45,975 nucleotides of DNA from Bacillota bacterium (GCA_023393095.1 JAEWMT010000091.1:1-45975), one strand, 5' to 3'; positions 33,241-42,425 are shown, numbered from the stretch's first letter. Notes: generated by a model from the sequence alone, not told the origin. Numbers and translations: made by a program.

Positions 33241-33837
33241 ATGGCCAAGATATTTATTATATTAGGAAAGAGTTCAACAGGAAAGGATACTATTTATAAG
33301 CGGCTTTTAGAACAGGAAGAGCTTAAGCTTAGAACTGCGGTGATGTATACCACAAGACCGATAAGAAAGTCGGAGGAGAATGGAGTAGAGTATTTTTTTG
33401 TTGATGATAGCACTCTTAATAAACTGAAGAATGAAAATAAGGTCATTGAACATCGGTCTTATAATACCGTTTACGGAATTTGGCATTATTTCACGGTAAA
33501 TGATGGGCAGATTAATCTAGAGGAAGCTGATTATCTTATGCACGGTACTCTCGAAAGCTATATGCAGATTAGGGAATACTTTGGGGAGGATAAAGTAATC
33601 CCTATTTATATAGAAGTGGAAGACGGAATTCGCCTGATGCGTGCCATCAAAAGGGAACAGAAGCAAGAACAGCCCAAATACGGCGAGATGTGCAGGCGTT
33701 ATCTTGCGGATGACGAGGATTTTTCGGATGAAAATCTTAAGAAGTGTAACATTACAAAAAGATATCAGAACATAGATATTAACGTCTGTCTTTATGAGAT
33801 TATAGAGGACATTAAAAAATATATTGTAAATAATTAA
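33241..33837 (+). CDS. Guanylate-kinase-like P-loop protein
   Basis: 198 residues. P-loop ILGKSSTGKDT (about 7-17), then TTRPIRKSEENGVEYFFVD (about 38-56), which is the GMP-binding TTRxxRxxExxGxxYxFv signature of guanylate kinases, and a lid-like region with arginines near 134-160. The C-terminal half is diverged from canonical Gmk (no typical RGxxxxExIxxR run), so GMP may not be the substrate. It occupies the place of thymidylate kinase (tmk) in the Bacillus yaaO-holB gene order. SD AAAGGA is well spaced. Confidence 0.8.
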   Translation: MAKIFIILGKSSTGKDTIYKRLLEQEELKLRTAVMYTTRPIRKSEENGVEYFFVDDSTLNKLKNENKVIEHRSYNTVYGIWHYFTVNDGQINLEEADYLMHGTLESYMQIREYFGEDKVIPIYIEVEDGIRLMRAIKREQKQEQPKYGEMCRRYLADDEDFSDENLKKCNITKRYQNIDINVCLYEIIEDIKKYIVNN

Positions 33838-33887
33838 GAATATATGCTATGCTTAATACGTAGCATGCGTGAAATGGAGGGCGGAAC

Positions 33888-34328
33888 ATGGATATTAAGG
33901 TGAACCAAATGCAGCAAATAAATCAGGTAGAGCCAAAAACACCGGTTCCCGAGACAGATGGTTCCTTTAAATTTACTCTCATATCAAGCATAGAGGAACG
34001 GGAGCTACAGGCAAGGCTTAACTTCATGTTAGAAGAGATCTCTGCTCACGGTAAGAAAATTGCGAAACACATGGATGTTAAGGATATGAAGCATTACAGA
34101 GAGCTGATTAAGGAATTCATGAATGAAATTGTTAATCGGTCTCATAAATTTTCTAGAGAAAACTTTCTGGATAAAAAGGGAAGGCATAGGGTCTATGCAA
34201 TGATTAAGCTTGTGGATAAAAACCTGGACGATCTGGCAGCAGAGCTGATCAAAGACGAAAAAGATCATCTTATCATCCTTAATAAGATCGATGAGATCAG
34301 GGGATTATTACTGGATATATTAACGTAG
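33888..34328 (+). CDS. yaaR: YaaR-family protein (DUF327)
   Basis: 146 residues, helical and cytoplasmic. The pattern LQARLNFMLEEISAHGKKIAKHMDVKDMKHYRELIKEF with later RENFLDKKGRHRVYAMIKLVDKNLDDLA is characteristic of the YaaR/DUF327 family, which has no established biochemical role but is a constant neighbour of holB and yaaT in Firmicutes. Its position directly before holB here supports the assignment. SD GGAGG precedes the ATG by about eight bases. Confidence 0.88.
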   Translation: MDIKVNQMQQINQVEPKTPVPETDGSFKFTLISSIEERELQARLNFMLEEISAHGKKIAKHMDVKDMKHYRELIKEFMNEIVNRSHKFSRENFLDKKGRHRVYAMIKLVDKNLDDLAAELIKDEKDHLIILNKIDEIRGLLLDILT

Positions 34329-34353
34329 GATATAGAAAGGCACTGGTGATTGA

Positions 34354-35349
34354 ATGCAGGGCTTCGAACATGTGATTGGACACGAAGGTATTATAAAACA
34401 TTTGCAGAATGCAATTATATCAAATAAAGTATCTCATGCATATATTTTTCATGGGGAAGATGGAATGGGCAAAAAGCTTCTGGCTTCAACCTTTGCAAAA
34501 GCTTTACAATGCGAAGAGAAGGGGATAGAACCCTGTAATCGCTGTAAATCCTGCATGCAGTCAGATTCTGGTAACCATCCGGATATCATATGGATAACGC
34601 ATGAGAAATTAAGCATTGGTGTAGATGACATAAGAATTCAGGTGAATGCAGATATTCAGGTGAAGCCATACAGCAGCACCTATAAGATATATATTATTGA
34701 TGATGCGGATAGGCTGACGGAGCAGGCTCAGAATGCACTGTTAAAGACGATTGAAGAGCCTCCGGAATATGCAGTTATACTTCTTCTGACCAGTAATATC
34801 AGTGTAATTTTGCCTACGATTCTTTCAAGATGTGTAACATTAAACTTAAAGGCTGTTGATAAGCAGAAGATGAAAGAATTCCTGATGAAAGAACATCAAA
34901 TTCCGGATTATATGGCAGAAGTGGCATCTTCATTCTCGGGAGGGAATGTTGGTAAAGCAATTAAATATGCTTCTTCTGAGGATTTTGAGCAGATGAAGAG
35001 TAATGTTCTCCATATTTTGAAATATATTGATGATATGGAGTTATACGAGGTGGTTTTGGGATTAAAGTTTCTAACTGCCGATAAGAATAATATTGATGAC
35101 TATATTGATCTAATGATATTATGGTACAGGGATGTACTAATGCTTAAAGCGACCATGGATCCCGACCTCATATTATATAAGGAGGAGCTTACCTTTATTA
35201 AAAAGCAGGCAAGCCTCAGAAGCTATGAAGGTGTTGATAATATAATACAAGCGATGGAGAAGGCTAAGATAAGGCTTAGGGCCAATGTAAACTTTGATAT
35301 CGCAGTTGAACTTATGTTACTTACTATAAAGGAGAATAGTAATGGTTAA
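34354..35349 (+). CDS. holB: DNA polymerase III delta-prime subunit
   Basis: 331 residues, a AAA+ clamp-loader subunit. Box-like motifs: HAYIFHGEDGMGKK (28-41, P-loop), a four-cysteine zinc module Cys53, 61, 64 and 67, IYIIDDADRLTEQAQNALLKTIEEPP (Walker B and sensor region), and LPTILSRC. It assembles with tau/gamma and delta to load the beta clamp. It overlaps the start of ricT by 8 bases, so the two are translationally coupled, as in other Firmicutes. Confidence 0.92.
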   Translation: MQGFEHVIGHEGIIKHLQNAIISNKVSHAYIFHGEDGMGKKLLASTFAKALQCEEKGIEPCNRCKSCMQSDSGNHPDIIWITHEKLSIGVDDIRIQVNADIQVKPYSSTYKIYIIDDADRLTEQAQNALLKTIEEPPEYAVILLLTSNISVILPTILSRCVTLNLKAVDKQKMKEFLMKEHQIPDYMAEVASSFSGGNVGKAIKYASSEDFEQMKSNVLHILKYIDDMELYEVVLGLKFLTADKNNIDDYIDLMILWYRDVLMLKATMDPDLILYKEELTFIKKQASLRSYEGVDNIIQAMEKAKIRLRANVNFDIAVELMLLTIKENSNG

Positions 35350-36256
35350 TGTAATAGGAGTAAGATTTCGCAGAGCAGGAAAGGTGTATTTCTTTGATCC
35401 TGCAGGCTATGATATTAAACAGGGGGACAATGTCATTGTAGAGACAGCCAGAGGCATCGAATACGGACAGGTTGTTCTTAGCCCAAGGGATGTAGAAGAT
35501 GATAAGATAATTCAACCGCTAAAGCCGGTAATCCGTCAGGCTACTGCGGAGGATGATGCTATTGAGAAGAAGAATAAGGAGAAGGAAAAAGAAGCATTTA
35601 CAATCTGTCTTGAGAAGATTCATAAGCATGGACTGGAAATGAAGCTGATTGATTCCGAATATACCTTTGATAATAATAAAGTACTGTTTTATTTTACTGC
35701 CGACGGAAGAATTGATTTTAGGGAATTAGTTAAGGATTTGGCTTCCGTATTTAAAACACGCATCGAGCTTCGTCAGATCGGTGTCAGGGATGAGACCAAG
35801 ATTGTTGGAGGAATCGGAATTTGTGGAAGACCTCTTTGCTGTCATACTCATCTCTCAGAATTCGCACCGGTTTCAATTAAGATGGCAAAGGAACAGAATC
35901 TGTCATTAAATCCTACCAAAATATCCGGTGTATGCGGAAGATTGATGTGCTGCCTTAAAAATGAAGAGGAAGCCTATGAGGAACTTAATAGTAAACTCCC
36001 TAATGTTGGAGATTTTGTGACGACTAAGGATAATCTAAAGGGTGAGGTTCAGAGTGTCAGTGTATTAAAACAGCTGGTAAAAGTAATTGTAACCCTTGAG
36101 AATGACGAGAAGGAAGTACACGAATATAAGGTAGAGGATTTGCGCTTTAAGCAAAAGAAACGTAAGGAAAAAATGGCACAAATTGATGACGAGGAACTTA
36201 GAGTGCTAGAACTTTTAGAGAAGAAGGAAGGAAAGTCCCTGCTCGATGATGAATAA
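35342..36256 (+). CDS. ricT: RicT/YaaT, PSP1-domain protein
   Basis: 304 residues. The PSP1 domain (about 60-150) is followed by the cysteine-rich segment GICGRPLCC and GVCGRLMCC, giving Cys161, 166, 167, 198, 203 and 204, the ligands that in B. subtilis bind iron-sulfur clusters in the RicAFT complex. That complex promotes RNase Y-dependent mRNA maturation and affects sporulation and biofilm formation. A Lys/Glu-rich C-terminus (about 275-304) follows. Start ATG 35342 lies within the end of holB, with its SD (AAGGAG) inside that gene. Confidence 0.92.
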   Translation: MVNVIGVRFRRAGKVYFFDPAGYDIKQGDNVIVETARGIEYGQVVLSPRDVEDDKIIQPLKPVIRQATAEDDAIEKKNKEKEKEAFTICLEKIHKHGLEMKLIDSEYTFDNNKVLFYFTADGRIDFRELVKDLASVFKTRIELRQIGVRDETKIVGGIGICGRPLCCHTHLSEFAPVSIKMAKEQNLSLNPTKISGVCGRLMCCLKNEEEAYEELNSKLPNVGDFVTTKDNLKGEVQSVSVLKQLVKVIVTLENDEKEVHEYKVEDLRFKQKKRKEKMAQIDDEELRVLELLEKKEGKSLLDDE

Positions 36257-37004
36257 TAATATGGATCTGGGGGATTTCTTAAAACCTGATGAGCGGGTAG
36301 ATGATCTCCATAGAAATCATTATAAAATCATTCAGAATACAAAGAAATTCTGCTTTGGAATGGATGCCGTACTACTTTCCGGTTATGCAAAAGTAATGCC
36401 GGGAGAAAAAGTCCTGGATCTGGGAACCGGAACGGGTATTATACCAATTCTTTTGGAGGCAAAGACAAAGGGCGAACATTTTACTGGACTCGAGATACAA
36501 GAGGAAAGTGCGGATATGGCAAGACGAAGTGTTGCCATGAATCAACTGGAAGAGAAAGTGGATATTGTAACAGGAGATATCAAGGAAGCCTCTGCCCTCT
36601 TTGGACAGGCTTCCTTTGATGTTGTTACCAGTAACCCACCCTATATGAACCATAATCATGGGATTGTTAATCCGGGAGAGGCGAAGGCAATTGCCCGGCA
36701 TGAGATATTATGCTCCTTGGAGGATATCATTAGGGAAACCAGCAGAGTGTTAAAGCCAGGTGGAAGATTCTATCTGGTTCATCGTCCGTTTCGGCTGGTA
36801 GAGATTATGAAGGTCTTAACCGACTATAAGCTGGAACCCAAGCGTATGAAGTTGGTCTATCCTTATGTTAATAAGGAGCCGAATATGGTCCTTCTGGAAT
36901 GTATTAAAGGGGCAAAATCCATGATTAAGGTAGAAGCCCCCTTAATTGTATATAAAGAGCCAAATGTATATACGGATGAAATCTATGACATTTATGGTTA
37001 TTAA
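36246..37004 (+). CDS. TrmN6-like RNA N6-adenine methyltransferase (YabB)
   Basis: 252 residues. SAM-binding motif VLDLGTGTGIIPILL (57-70), acidic motif II (TGLEIQEE), and the catalytic NPPY (130-133) of N6-adenine/glutamine methyltransferases. Its nearest relatives modify A37 of tRNA-Val (TrmN6/YfiC) or are annotated YabB. It overlaps ricT by 11 bases and precedes rsmI, the B. subtilis yabB-yabC order. The start may be ATG 36246 or 36249. Confidence 0.88.
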   Translation: MMNNNMDLGDFLKPDERVDDLHRNHYKIIQNTKKFCFGMDAVLLSGYAKVMPGEKVLDLGTGTGIIPILLEAKTKGEHFTGLEIQEESADMARRSVAMNQLEEKVDIVTGDIKEASALFGQASFDVVTSNPPYMNHNHGIVNPGEAKAIARHEILCSLEDIIRETSRVLKPGGRFYLVHRPFRLVEIMKVLTDYKLEPKRMKLVYPYVNKEPNMVLLECIKGAKSMIKVEAPLIVYKEPNVYTDEIYDIYGY

Positions 37005-37106
37005 GGATATATAAGGGGCATATATTGCAAGGATTATAAAGTTTTGTAATTGCTTCATTACTATTTTATGTGAATATTTAATCTGTAATAGAAAGGACGA
37101 ATAACC

Positions 37107-37943
37107 ATGTCCGGAATTTTATATTTATGTGCAACACCAATTGGTAATCTAGAGGATATTACATTACGTGTGATTCGGACGTTGAAAGAAGTGGACTTAA
37201 TTGCAGCTGAGGATACAAGGCACAGTATTAAGCTTTTAAACCATTTTGAAATAAAAACCCCGATGACCAGCTACCACGAATTTAATAAGGTTGATAAGGC
37301 AAGGCACCTAGTAGAGCGGCTTTTAGCAGGCCAGAATATTGCCCTAATTACCGATGCCGGAACACCGGGTATCTCCGATCCGGGAGAAGAACTGGTCAGA
37401 CAGGCTTATGCTGCAGGTTTGGAGGTAACGTCTTTGCCCGGAGCCTGTGCGGCAGTTACTGCACTGACACTATCCGGTCTAGAAACGAGAAGATTCTGCT
37501 TTGAGGCTTTTTTACCTACGGATAAAAAGGAGAAAATGCGTATTCTTGATGAGCTGAGGACGGAAACAAGAACCATTATTCTATATGAAGCACCGCACAG
37601 ACTTGGCAAAACGTTAAAGGAACTTTTGGAATCATTAGGAGATCGAACAGTAACGATCATAAAGGAGCTAACCAAAAAGCACGAAACTATTCACCAAACA
37701 ACACTATCGGAGGCAATTTTGTTCTATAAGGAACAGGAACCTAAGGGAGAATTTGTGCTTGTTCTGAAAGGGAAGTCGGTTAAGGATATAGAAGAGGAAA
37801 AGAAGGAACATTGGGGAGAGATGTCCTTGGAAGAGCATATGGATATTTACTTAAAGCAGGGACTAAATAAAAAAGATGCCATGAAAGCGGTTGCAAAAGA
37901 CAGGGGAATTAGTAAGAGAGATATCTATCAAAAGTTTATTTAG
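37107..37943 (+). CDS. rsmI: 16S rRNA 2'-O-ribose methyltransferase (C1402)
   Basis: 278 residues of the tetrapyrrole-methylase fold. Visible: YLCATPIGNLEDITLR (5-20), AAEDTRHS (33-40), SYHEFN, ITDAGTPGISDPGEELV (SAM site) and LPGACAAVTAL. It methylates the ribose of C1402 in 16S rRNA. It ends 142 bases before a convergent abrB-type gene, with a shared bidirectional terminator at 37995-38040. SD AAAGGA stands well before the ATG. Confidence 0.93.
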   Translation: MSGILYLCATPIGNLEDITLRVIRTLKEVDLIAAEDTRHSIKLLNHFEIKTPMTSYHEFNKVDKARHLVERLLAGQNIALITDAGTPGISDPGEELVRQAYAAGLEVTSLPGACAAVTALTLSGLETRRFCFEAFLPTDKKEKMRILDELRTETRTIILYEAPHRLGKTLKELLESLGDRTVTIIKELTKKHETIHQTTLSEAILFYKEQEPKGEFVLVLKGKSVKDIEEEKKEHWGEMSLEEHMDIYLKQGLNKKDAMKAVAKDRGISKRDIYQKFI

Positions 37944-37994
37944 GAACGTGGGTACTGACTTATGACATTCGAATCATAATAATCAATGACAAAA

Positions 37995-38040
37995 AAGAAA
38001 GAGGCTTTGATAACATAAATGTTATTCAAGGCCTCTTCTT
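37995..38040. terminator. Bidirectional terminator between rsmI and abrB
   Basis: AAAGAGGCTTTGATAACAT pairs with ATGTTATTCAAGGCCTCTT with minor mismatches around AA; A-rich on one side and T-rich on the other. Confidence 0.75.
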
Positions 38041-38084
38041 TGAGATAATTTGCGTAAAAAATACGAAACTATGTATTATTGGTA

Positions 38085-38342
38085 TTACTCGATGATACCT
38101 GCGAGTTTAGCAAGTTCTACAATAGTATCTTTAGAGATTTTCTTTCCCTGATATTCAAATAAATTATCTTTACTTCCGTTGAAAATATCAGTTGGCTCAT
38201 ATTTCTGAAGAATAATTCTTCCTTCATCAACAAAAATCTCCAGTGGATCTCTTTCACTTACATCAAGTGTTCTTCTTAACTCAATGGGAAGAGTAATTCT
38301 TCCTAGTTCATCAAGTCTTCTGACAATACCAGTGCTTTTCAT
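38085..38342 (-). CDS. abrB: AbrB/SpoVT-type transition-state regulator
   Basis: 85 residues from the ATG at 38342, whose SD AAAGGAGG is nine bases upstream; the longer frame start has no SD and adds an unrelated N-terminus. The N-terminal swapped-hairpin DNA-binding domain is classic: MKSTGIVRRLDELGRITLP, then ELRRTLDVSERDPLEIF. The C-terminal part (KKISKDTIVELAKLAG) is a short helical dimer region. It regulates transition-state and sporulation genes in relatives. A candidate promoter lies at 38448-38476. Confidence 0.92.
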   Translation of the reverse strand: MKSTGIVRRLDELGRITLPIELRRTLDVSERDPLEIFVDEGRIILQKYEPTDIFNGSKDNLFEYQGKKISKDTIVELAKLAGIIE

Positions 38343-38682
38343 GGTAATCGTCCTCCTTTTCTCAAGTGTATTGGGGAATAAATAGTTTAATAGTACATTT
38401 GGTTTATACATAATGTAAAACTTACATTTTTTGTATGAACCTATATTAAGATATCATATGCATTTTTATAAGTCAACTTAAAAAATTGTCAAAAGGTAGC
38501 ACAAATATGAACAATATATGTAAATAGGAAACATATAATACCATAAAAGCTCGAAAAATGGGGCATTGGCATGTGAAATAGCTTGGTTGAAATGTTAAAA
38601 GAAATTGAATATAGGCATAAAATTGCTGAGGAGATAATAATGTTTCAATAGATTAGGTATTAATTAAAAAAGGTGGGACTCT
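38343..38682. other. Divergent spacer between abrB and spmA
   Basis: 340 AT-rich bases without a gene. They hold the abrB promoter and leader (to about 38476). The rest must carry the spmA promoter. I see no confident sigma-F/G/E consensus. Confidence 0.5.
38448..38476 (-). promoter_or_regulatory. Candidate sigma-A promoter of abrB
   Basis: On the minus strand TTGACT (38476-38471) and TATCTT (38453-38448) are 17 bases apart. A small hairpin ATGTAA/TTACAT lies in the leader at 38413-38427. Confidence 0.55.
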
Positions 38683-39273
38683 ATGCTTAATTATTTGTGG
38701 GGATTTATGATAGTTCTTGGAATTACGGTGGGAGTTATCAGTGGAAATATTGGTGAAGTAAGTAAAGCAACTATCAATTCCTCAAAAGAAGCAGTCATGT
38801 TATGCGTTACAATGTTAGGTATCATGGCAATGTGGACTGGAGTTATGCAAGTGGCAAAGAGCTGCGGACTGGTAGCCTCCTTTACAAAAGCTTTGAGGCC
38901 TGTAATAAGATTTCTTTATCCCGATATTCCAAAAGGCCATATAGTTAATGAATACATCGCTTCTAATATGATAGCTAATATTTTGGGTTTAGGTTGGGCA
39001 GCTACCCCTATGGGACTAATGGCGATGAAGGAACTGAAGGCTCTTAATCATAACTCAGAAGTTGCAAGTTATGATATGTGTACACTACTTATTATAAATA
39101 TATCCTCATTGCAATTGATACCGGTTAATATCATAGCGTACCGAAGCCAATACGGCTCAGTTAATCCGGCTGAAATTATTGCAGCAGGACTGATAGCTAC
39201 CCTAAGTTCTACTTGCATAGGAGTAACTTTTTCTGTTATTGCAAGAAACAGAGCGAAAAAAAACATCAAATGA
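38683..39273 (+). CDS. spmA: Spore maturation protein A
   Basis: 196 residues, membrane protein of the nucleoside-recognition Gate family with about four hydrophobic helices. LWGFMIVLGITVGVISG, MLGIMAMWTGVMQVAKSCGL and ASNMIANILGLGWAATPMGLMAMKEL match SpmA. In Bacillus SpmA works with SpmB in spore core dehydration; the two genes are normally adjacent. Here no spmB follows: the stop is 28 bases from a palindromic element (39302-39383) and then a minus-strand AraC gene. The start has SD AGGTGGG. Confidence 0.88.
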   Translation: MLNYLWGFMIVLGITVGVISGNIGEVSKATINSSKEAVMLCVTMLGIMAMWTGVMQVAKSCGLVASFTKALRPVIRFLYPDIPKGHIVNEYIASNMIANILGLGWAATPMGLMAMKELKALNHNSEVASYDMCTLLIINISSLQLIPVNIIAYRSQYGSVNPAEIIAAGLIATLSSTCIGVTFSVIARNRAKKNIK

Positions 39274-39301
39274 ACTTTTGTTGTTACTATTTACAGCCGA
39301 C

Positions 39302-39383
39302 TAAGCTCTCGGGGACAGAATCTCCCTCACATACAGGTTGAAAGACACAGTGCATTACGGGAGGTTCTGTCCCCGAGAGCTTA
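39302..39383. repeat. 82-bp palindromic element with 25-bp inverted arms
   Basis: The left arm (39302-39326) opens TAAGCTCTCGGGGACAGAA, and the right arm (39359-39383) is its reverse complement with one mismatch, separated by 32 bases. The GGGGACAG/CTGTCCCC ends resemble REP-like palindromes spread in clostridial genomes. No coding capacity. Confidence 0.75.
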
Positions 39384-39470
39384 AACGGTTCTGAATAATT
39401 CAGTGAATGAATGGATGCCTAATACGTATCATGTCTTTGTTCTTAATCATATCGCTTAAATCAAATTCTA

Positions 39471-40367
39471 TCAGTCCGGCAGCTTATCAGAAAGTCGTTT
39501 GCTTGATTCTTTATATTTTTTTGGGGTAACTCCTTTTGCTTTGCGGAAGGCCTTGATAAAGTAACTGATATCATTAAAGCCACAATTTAAGGCAACCTCG
39601 GTAATACTTAATTGCATCTCGGCAAGCTGCTCGCAGGCACACTCTATTCTGAAATAATTCAGATATTCCATTGGAGTGTTCTGCGTCATTTTTCTAAAAT
39701 AGCGGCAGAAGTAACGTGGACTTAAGCCAGCTACCTTTGACATGTCCTCCAGAGATATCTGTTCCGAGTAATGATCCTCAATATAATTTAGAACATCTTT
39801 AATTCGATTTATCTGTAATGTTGCAGCCGTTGGATGAGCGGTATCATTAATCTTCAGTAGTTTCGCTTCTATTATAATACCAAACAAATGATAGAGAGAA
39901 CCTTGTATTATGAATTCATAACCGGGTCTTTTCTCATTCATAGATAAAAATAGTCTATCAATAATTCTGCTTAAGGTATCAGATTCATTCGGCAGCTTAA
40001 GAGATACCGATGTCTCATGCCGAATCAGTTGTTGAATATGCTTGTTGCATAACTTGTTATTGCTTACAAGAAGCCTCATGTCAAAGACAAGGCATTCGTA
40101 GATACAGTCATCCGGAATGCCACCATGTAATGTACCACCTTCTATGAAGAGTATATCATTTTCCTTCGCAATCAGTAGCTGGCCATCTATTGTTAATTGA
40201 AAAGAACCCTTTAAAATACGAAGAATTTCATATTCTGGATGCCAATGATAGGGCATCTGATAATGGGAATGACTTTCTTCTACATGGTAGAAAGCTATTG
40301 GAAAATCGAAGGTTCCTTGCTGTTTATTCTCTCTGTAATCAAAATACTTCAAAGTATGAACCCCCAT
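39471..40367 (-). CDS. AraC-family regulator with cupin sensor domain
   Basis: 298 residues. The N-terminal cupin (about 30-120: HYQMPYHWHPEYEILRILKGSFQLTI) senses a ligand, probably a sugar, and the C-terminal double helix-turn-helix (about 185-290) carries the AraC signature (SLEDMSKVAGLSPRYFCRYFR and FNDISYFIKAFRKAKGVTP). A TTG at 40352 has a better SD (GGGGG) than the ATG at 40367, so the true start may be five codons in. It is divergent from fucI with 142 bases between, so it is the likely regulator of the fucose genes. Confidence 0.9.
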   Translation of the reverse strand: MGVHTLKYFDYRENKQQGTFDFPIAFYHVEESHSHYQMPYHWHPEYEILRILKGSFQLTIDGQLLIAKENDILFIEGGTLHGGIPDDCIYECLVFDMRLLVSNNKLCNKHIQQLIRHETSVSLKLPNESDTLSRIIDRLFLSMNEKRPGYEFIIQGSLYHLFGIIIEAKLLKINDTAHPTAATLQINRIKDVLNYIEDHYSEQISLEDMSKVAGLSPRYFCRYFRKMTQNTPMEYLNYFRIECACEQLAEMQLSITEVALNCGFNDISYFIKAFRKAKGVTPKKYKESSKRLSDKLPD

Positions 40368-40509
40368 TTATAAAAAGTGAATATTGTTATATTTAATGTT
40401 ATTATAGCACAAGATTTCTTATCAAAGCAATTATATAATATTGTATAGTTTTTAGTAATAAGTTAACTATAAATTATAAAATATATACAAATATTAAGGA
40501 GGCAATATT

Positions 40510-42303
40510 ATGGCTAAGAGCAGACTTATCGGAGATTATCCGGTTATTGGTATTCGTCCTACAATTGATGGACGTAGAGGAGCACTTAAGGTACGTGAAT
40601 CCTTGGAAGATCAGACAATGGGTATGGCAAAGGCAGCTGCAAAATTGTTTGAAGAAAATTTAAGATATTCAAATGGTGAGCCGGTTAAGGTTGTCATTGC
40701 TGACACTACAATAGGTCGAGTTGGAGAAAGTGCTGCCTGTGCAGCAAAATTTAGAAAAGAGGGTGTTGACATCACCTTAACAGTTACTCCCTGCTGGTGC
40801 TACGGTGCTGAGACAATGGATATGGATCCAATGACAATTAAAGGTGTATGGGGCTTCAACGGAACAGAAAGACCAGGAGCAGTTTATCTTGCATCCGTTC
40901 TTGCTACCCATGCACAAAAAGGTCTTCCTGCATTCGGTATTTATGGACATGATGTAAGAGATGCCGATGATGCATCCATTCCTGAGGATGTTCAGGAGAA
41001 GCTTCTTCGTTTTGGACGAGCTGCAGTTGCTGCTGCAACCATGAGAGGAAAATCTTATCTTCAGATTGGTTCCATCTGTATGGGTATTGGCGGTTCTATC
41101 ATTGATCCTGCATTTATCGAGGAATATCTTGGTATGCGTGTAGAATCAGTTGATGAAGTTGAAATCATCAGAAGAATGGCAGAAGGCATTTACGATGAAA
41201 ATGAATTTAAAAAAGCCTTAGAGTGGACTAAGAAAAACTGTAAAATAGGCTTTGACAAGAACCCGAAGGAATTACAAAAGAGTGACAAGCAGAAAGAGGA
41301 AGACCTAGAATTTGTTGTTAAGATGATGGTAATTATAAAAGACTTAATGAATGGCAATTCAAATCTTCCTAAGGGCTGTGAAGAAGAAGCTGTTGGCCAT
41401 AATGCAATTGCAGCAGGTTTCCAGGGACAGAGACAATGGACGGACTTTTATCCAAATGCTGACTTTGCAGAAGCTATGCTTAACACTTCCTTTGACTGGG
41501 AAGGCGTAAGAGAGCCTTACATTCTTGCAACAGAGAATGATGTATTAAATGGTCTTGGAATGCTGTTTATGAAGCTATTAACTAATAAAGCTCAGATCTT
41601 TTCGGATGTACGTACTTATTGGAGCCCAGAAGCAGTTAAGAAAGCAACTGGTTATGATGTTGAAGGTGTAGCGAAAGAAGCAGGCGGTTTTATCCACTTA
41701 ATCAATTCTGGAGCATCCTGTCTTGACGGCAGTGGCGTATCAAAAGATGATAAAGGAAATGGAGTTATTAAACCGTGGTATGATGTAACAAAAGAAGACC
41801 AGAAAGCTATGATGGAGGCTACGGAATGGTGTCCAGCAGATAATGGTTACTTCAGAGGAGGCGGTTATTCCTCCAGATTCTATACAAAAACAGAGATGCC
41901 TGTTACCATGATTCGTCTTAACCTAGTAAAGGGTCTTGGACCGATGCTTCAGATCGCTGAAGGCTGGACGGTAGATCTTCCTGAAAAAGTAACAGATACC
42001 TTATGGAAGAGAACAGACTATACCTGGCCTTGTACCTGGTTCGCGCCAAGAACAACCGGTCAAGGAGCATTCAAAACAGCATATGATGTTATGAACAACT
42101 GGGGAGCTAACCACGGAGCTATTTCCTACGGTCACATCGGTGCAGATTTAATTACGATGTGCTCCATGCTTCGTATCCCTGTTTCCATGCATAATGTACC
42201 GGAAGAGAAGATCTTCAGACCTGCAGCTTGGAATGCATTTGGTATGGATAAAGAAGGACAAGACTACAGAGCATGCCAGACCTACGGCCCGCTTTATAAA
42301 TAA
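40510..42303 (+). CDS. fucI: L-fucose isomerase
   Basis: 597 residues, close to the 591 of E. coli FucI. It converts L-fucose to L-fuculose with Mn2+ and also accepts D-arabinose. The pattern is family-typical throughout: GIRPTIDGRRGALKVRESLE near the N-terminus, TPCWCYGAETMDMDP, FGIYGHDVRDADDASIPEDV, EEAVGHNAIAAGFQGQRQW, LATENDVLNGLGMLF with the metal-binding Glu/Asp region, and NNWGANHGAISYGHIGADL with the C-terminal ligand histidine. SD AAGGAGG precedes the ATG. It is the first gene of a sugar-use operon with a kinase downstream. Confidence 0.96.
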   Translation: MAKSRLIGDYPVIGIRPTIDGRRGALKVRESLEDQTMGMAKAAAKLFEENLRYSNGEPVKVVIADTTIGRVGESAACAAKFRKEGVDITLTVTPCWCYGAETMDMDPMTIKGVWGFNGTERPGAVYLASVLATHAQKGLPAFGIYGHDVRDADDASIPEDVQEKLLRFGRAAVAAATMRGKSYLQIGSICMGIGGSIIDPAFIEEYLGMRVESVDEVEIIRRMAEGIYDENEFKKALEWTKKNCKIGFDKNPKELQKSDKQKEEDLEFVVKMMVIIKDLMNGNSNLPKGCEEEAVGHNAIAAGFQGQRQWTDFYPNADFAEAMLNTSFDWEGVREPYILATENDVLNGLGMLFMKLLTNKAQIFSDVRTYWSPEAVKKATGYDVEGVAKEAGGFIHLINSGASCLDGSGVSKDDKGNGVIKPWYDVTKEDQKAMMEATEWCPADNGYFRGGGYSSRFYTKTEMPVTMIRLNLVKGLGPMLQIAEGWTVDLPEKVTDTLWKRTDYTWPCTWFAPRTTGQGAFKTAYDVMNNWGANHGAISYGHIGADLITMCSMLRIPVSMHNVPEEKIFRPAAWNAFGMDKEGQDYRACQTYGPLYK

Positions 42304-42317
42304 TAATTGTTAAACAG

Positions 42318-42373
42318 TAGGCAATTGCGAGGCATAATGCAGAGGTATTCAGCCACGCAATTGCCTATTTAAA
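42318..42373 (+). promoter_or_regulatory. Intercistronic hairpin between fucI and the kinase
   Basis: TAGGCAATTGCG (42318-42329) and CGCAATTGCCTA (42356-42367) form a perfect 12-bp stem. TTTAAAC follows rather than a full T tract, so partial termination or mRNA stabilisation of fucI is likely. Confidence 0.6.
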
Positions 42374-42425
42374 CTTATAGTAATTGCGAAACTCAAAATT
42401 AAAAATTATCTAAGGAGGAGCGAGC

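Noticed and set aside
38540..38682. Possible sporulation sigma-factor promoter before spmA
   Set aside because: Fragments such as GGCATAAAAT resemble sigma-E/G boxes, but no spacing-consistent pair was found.
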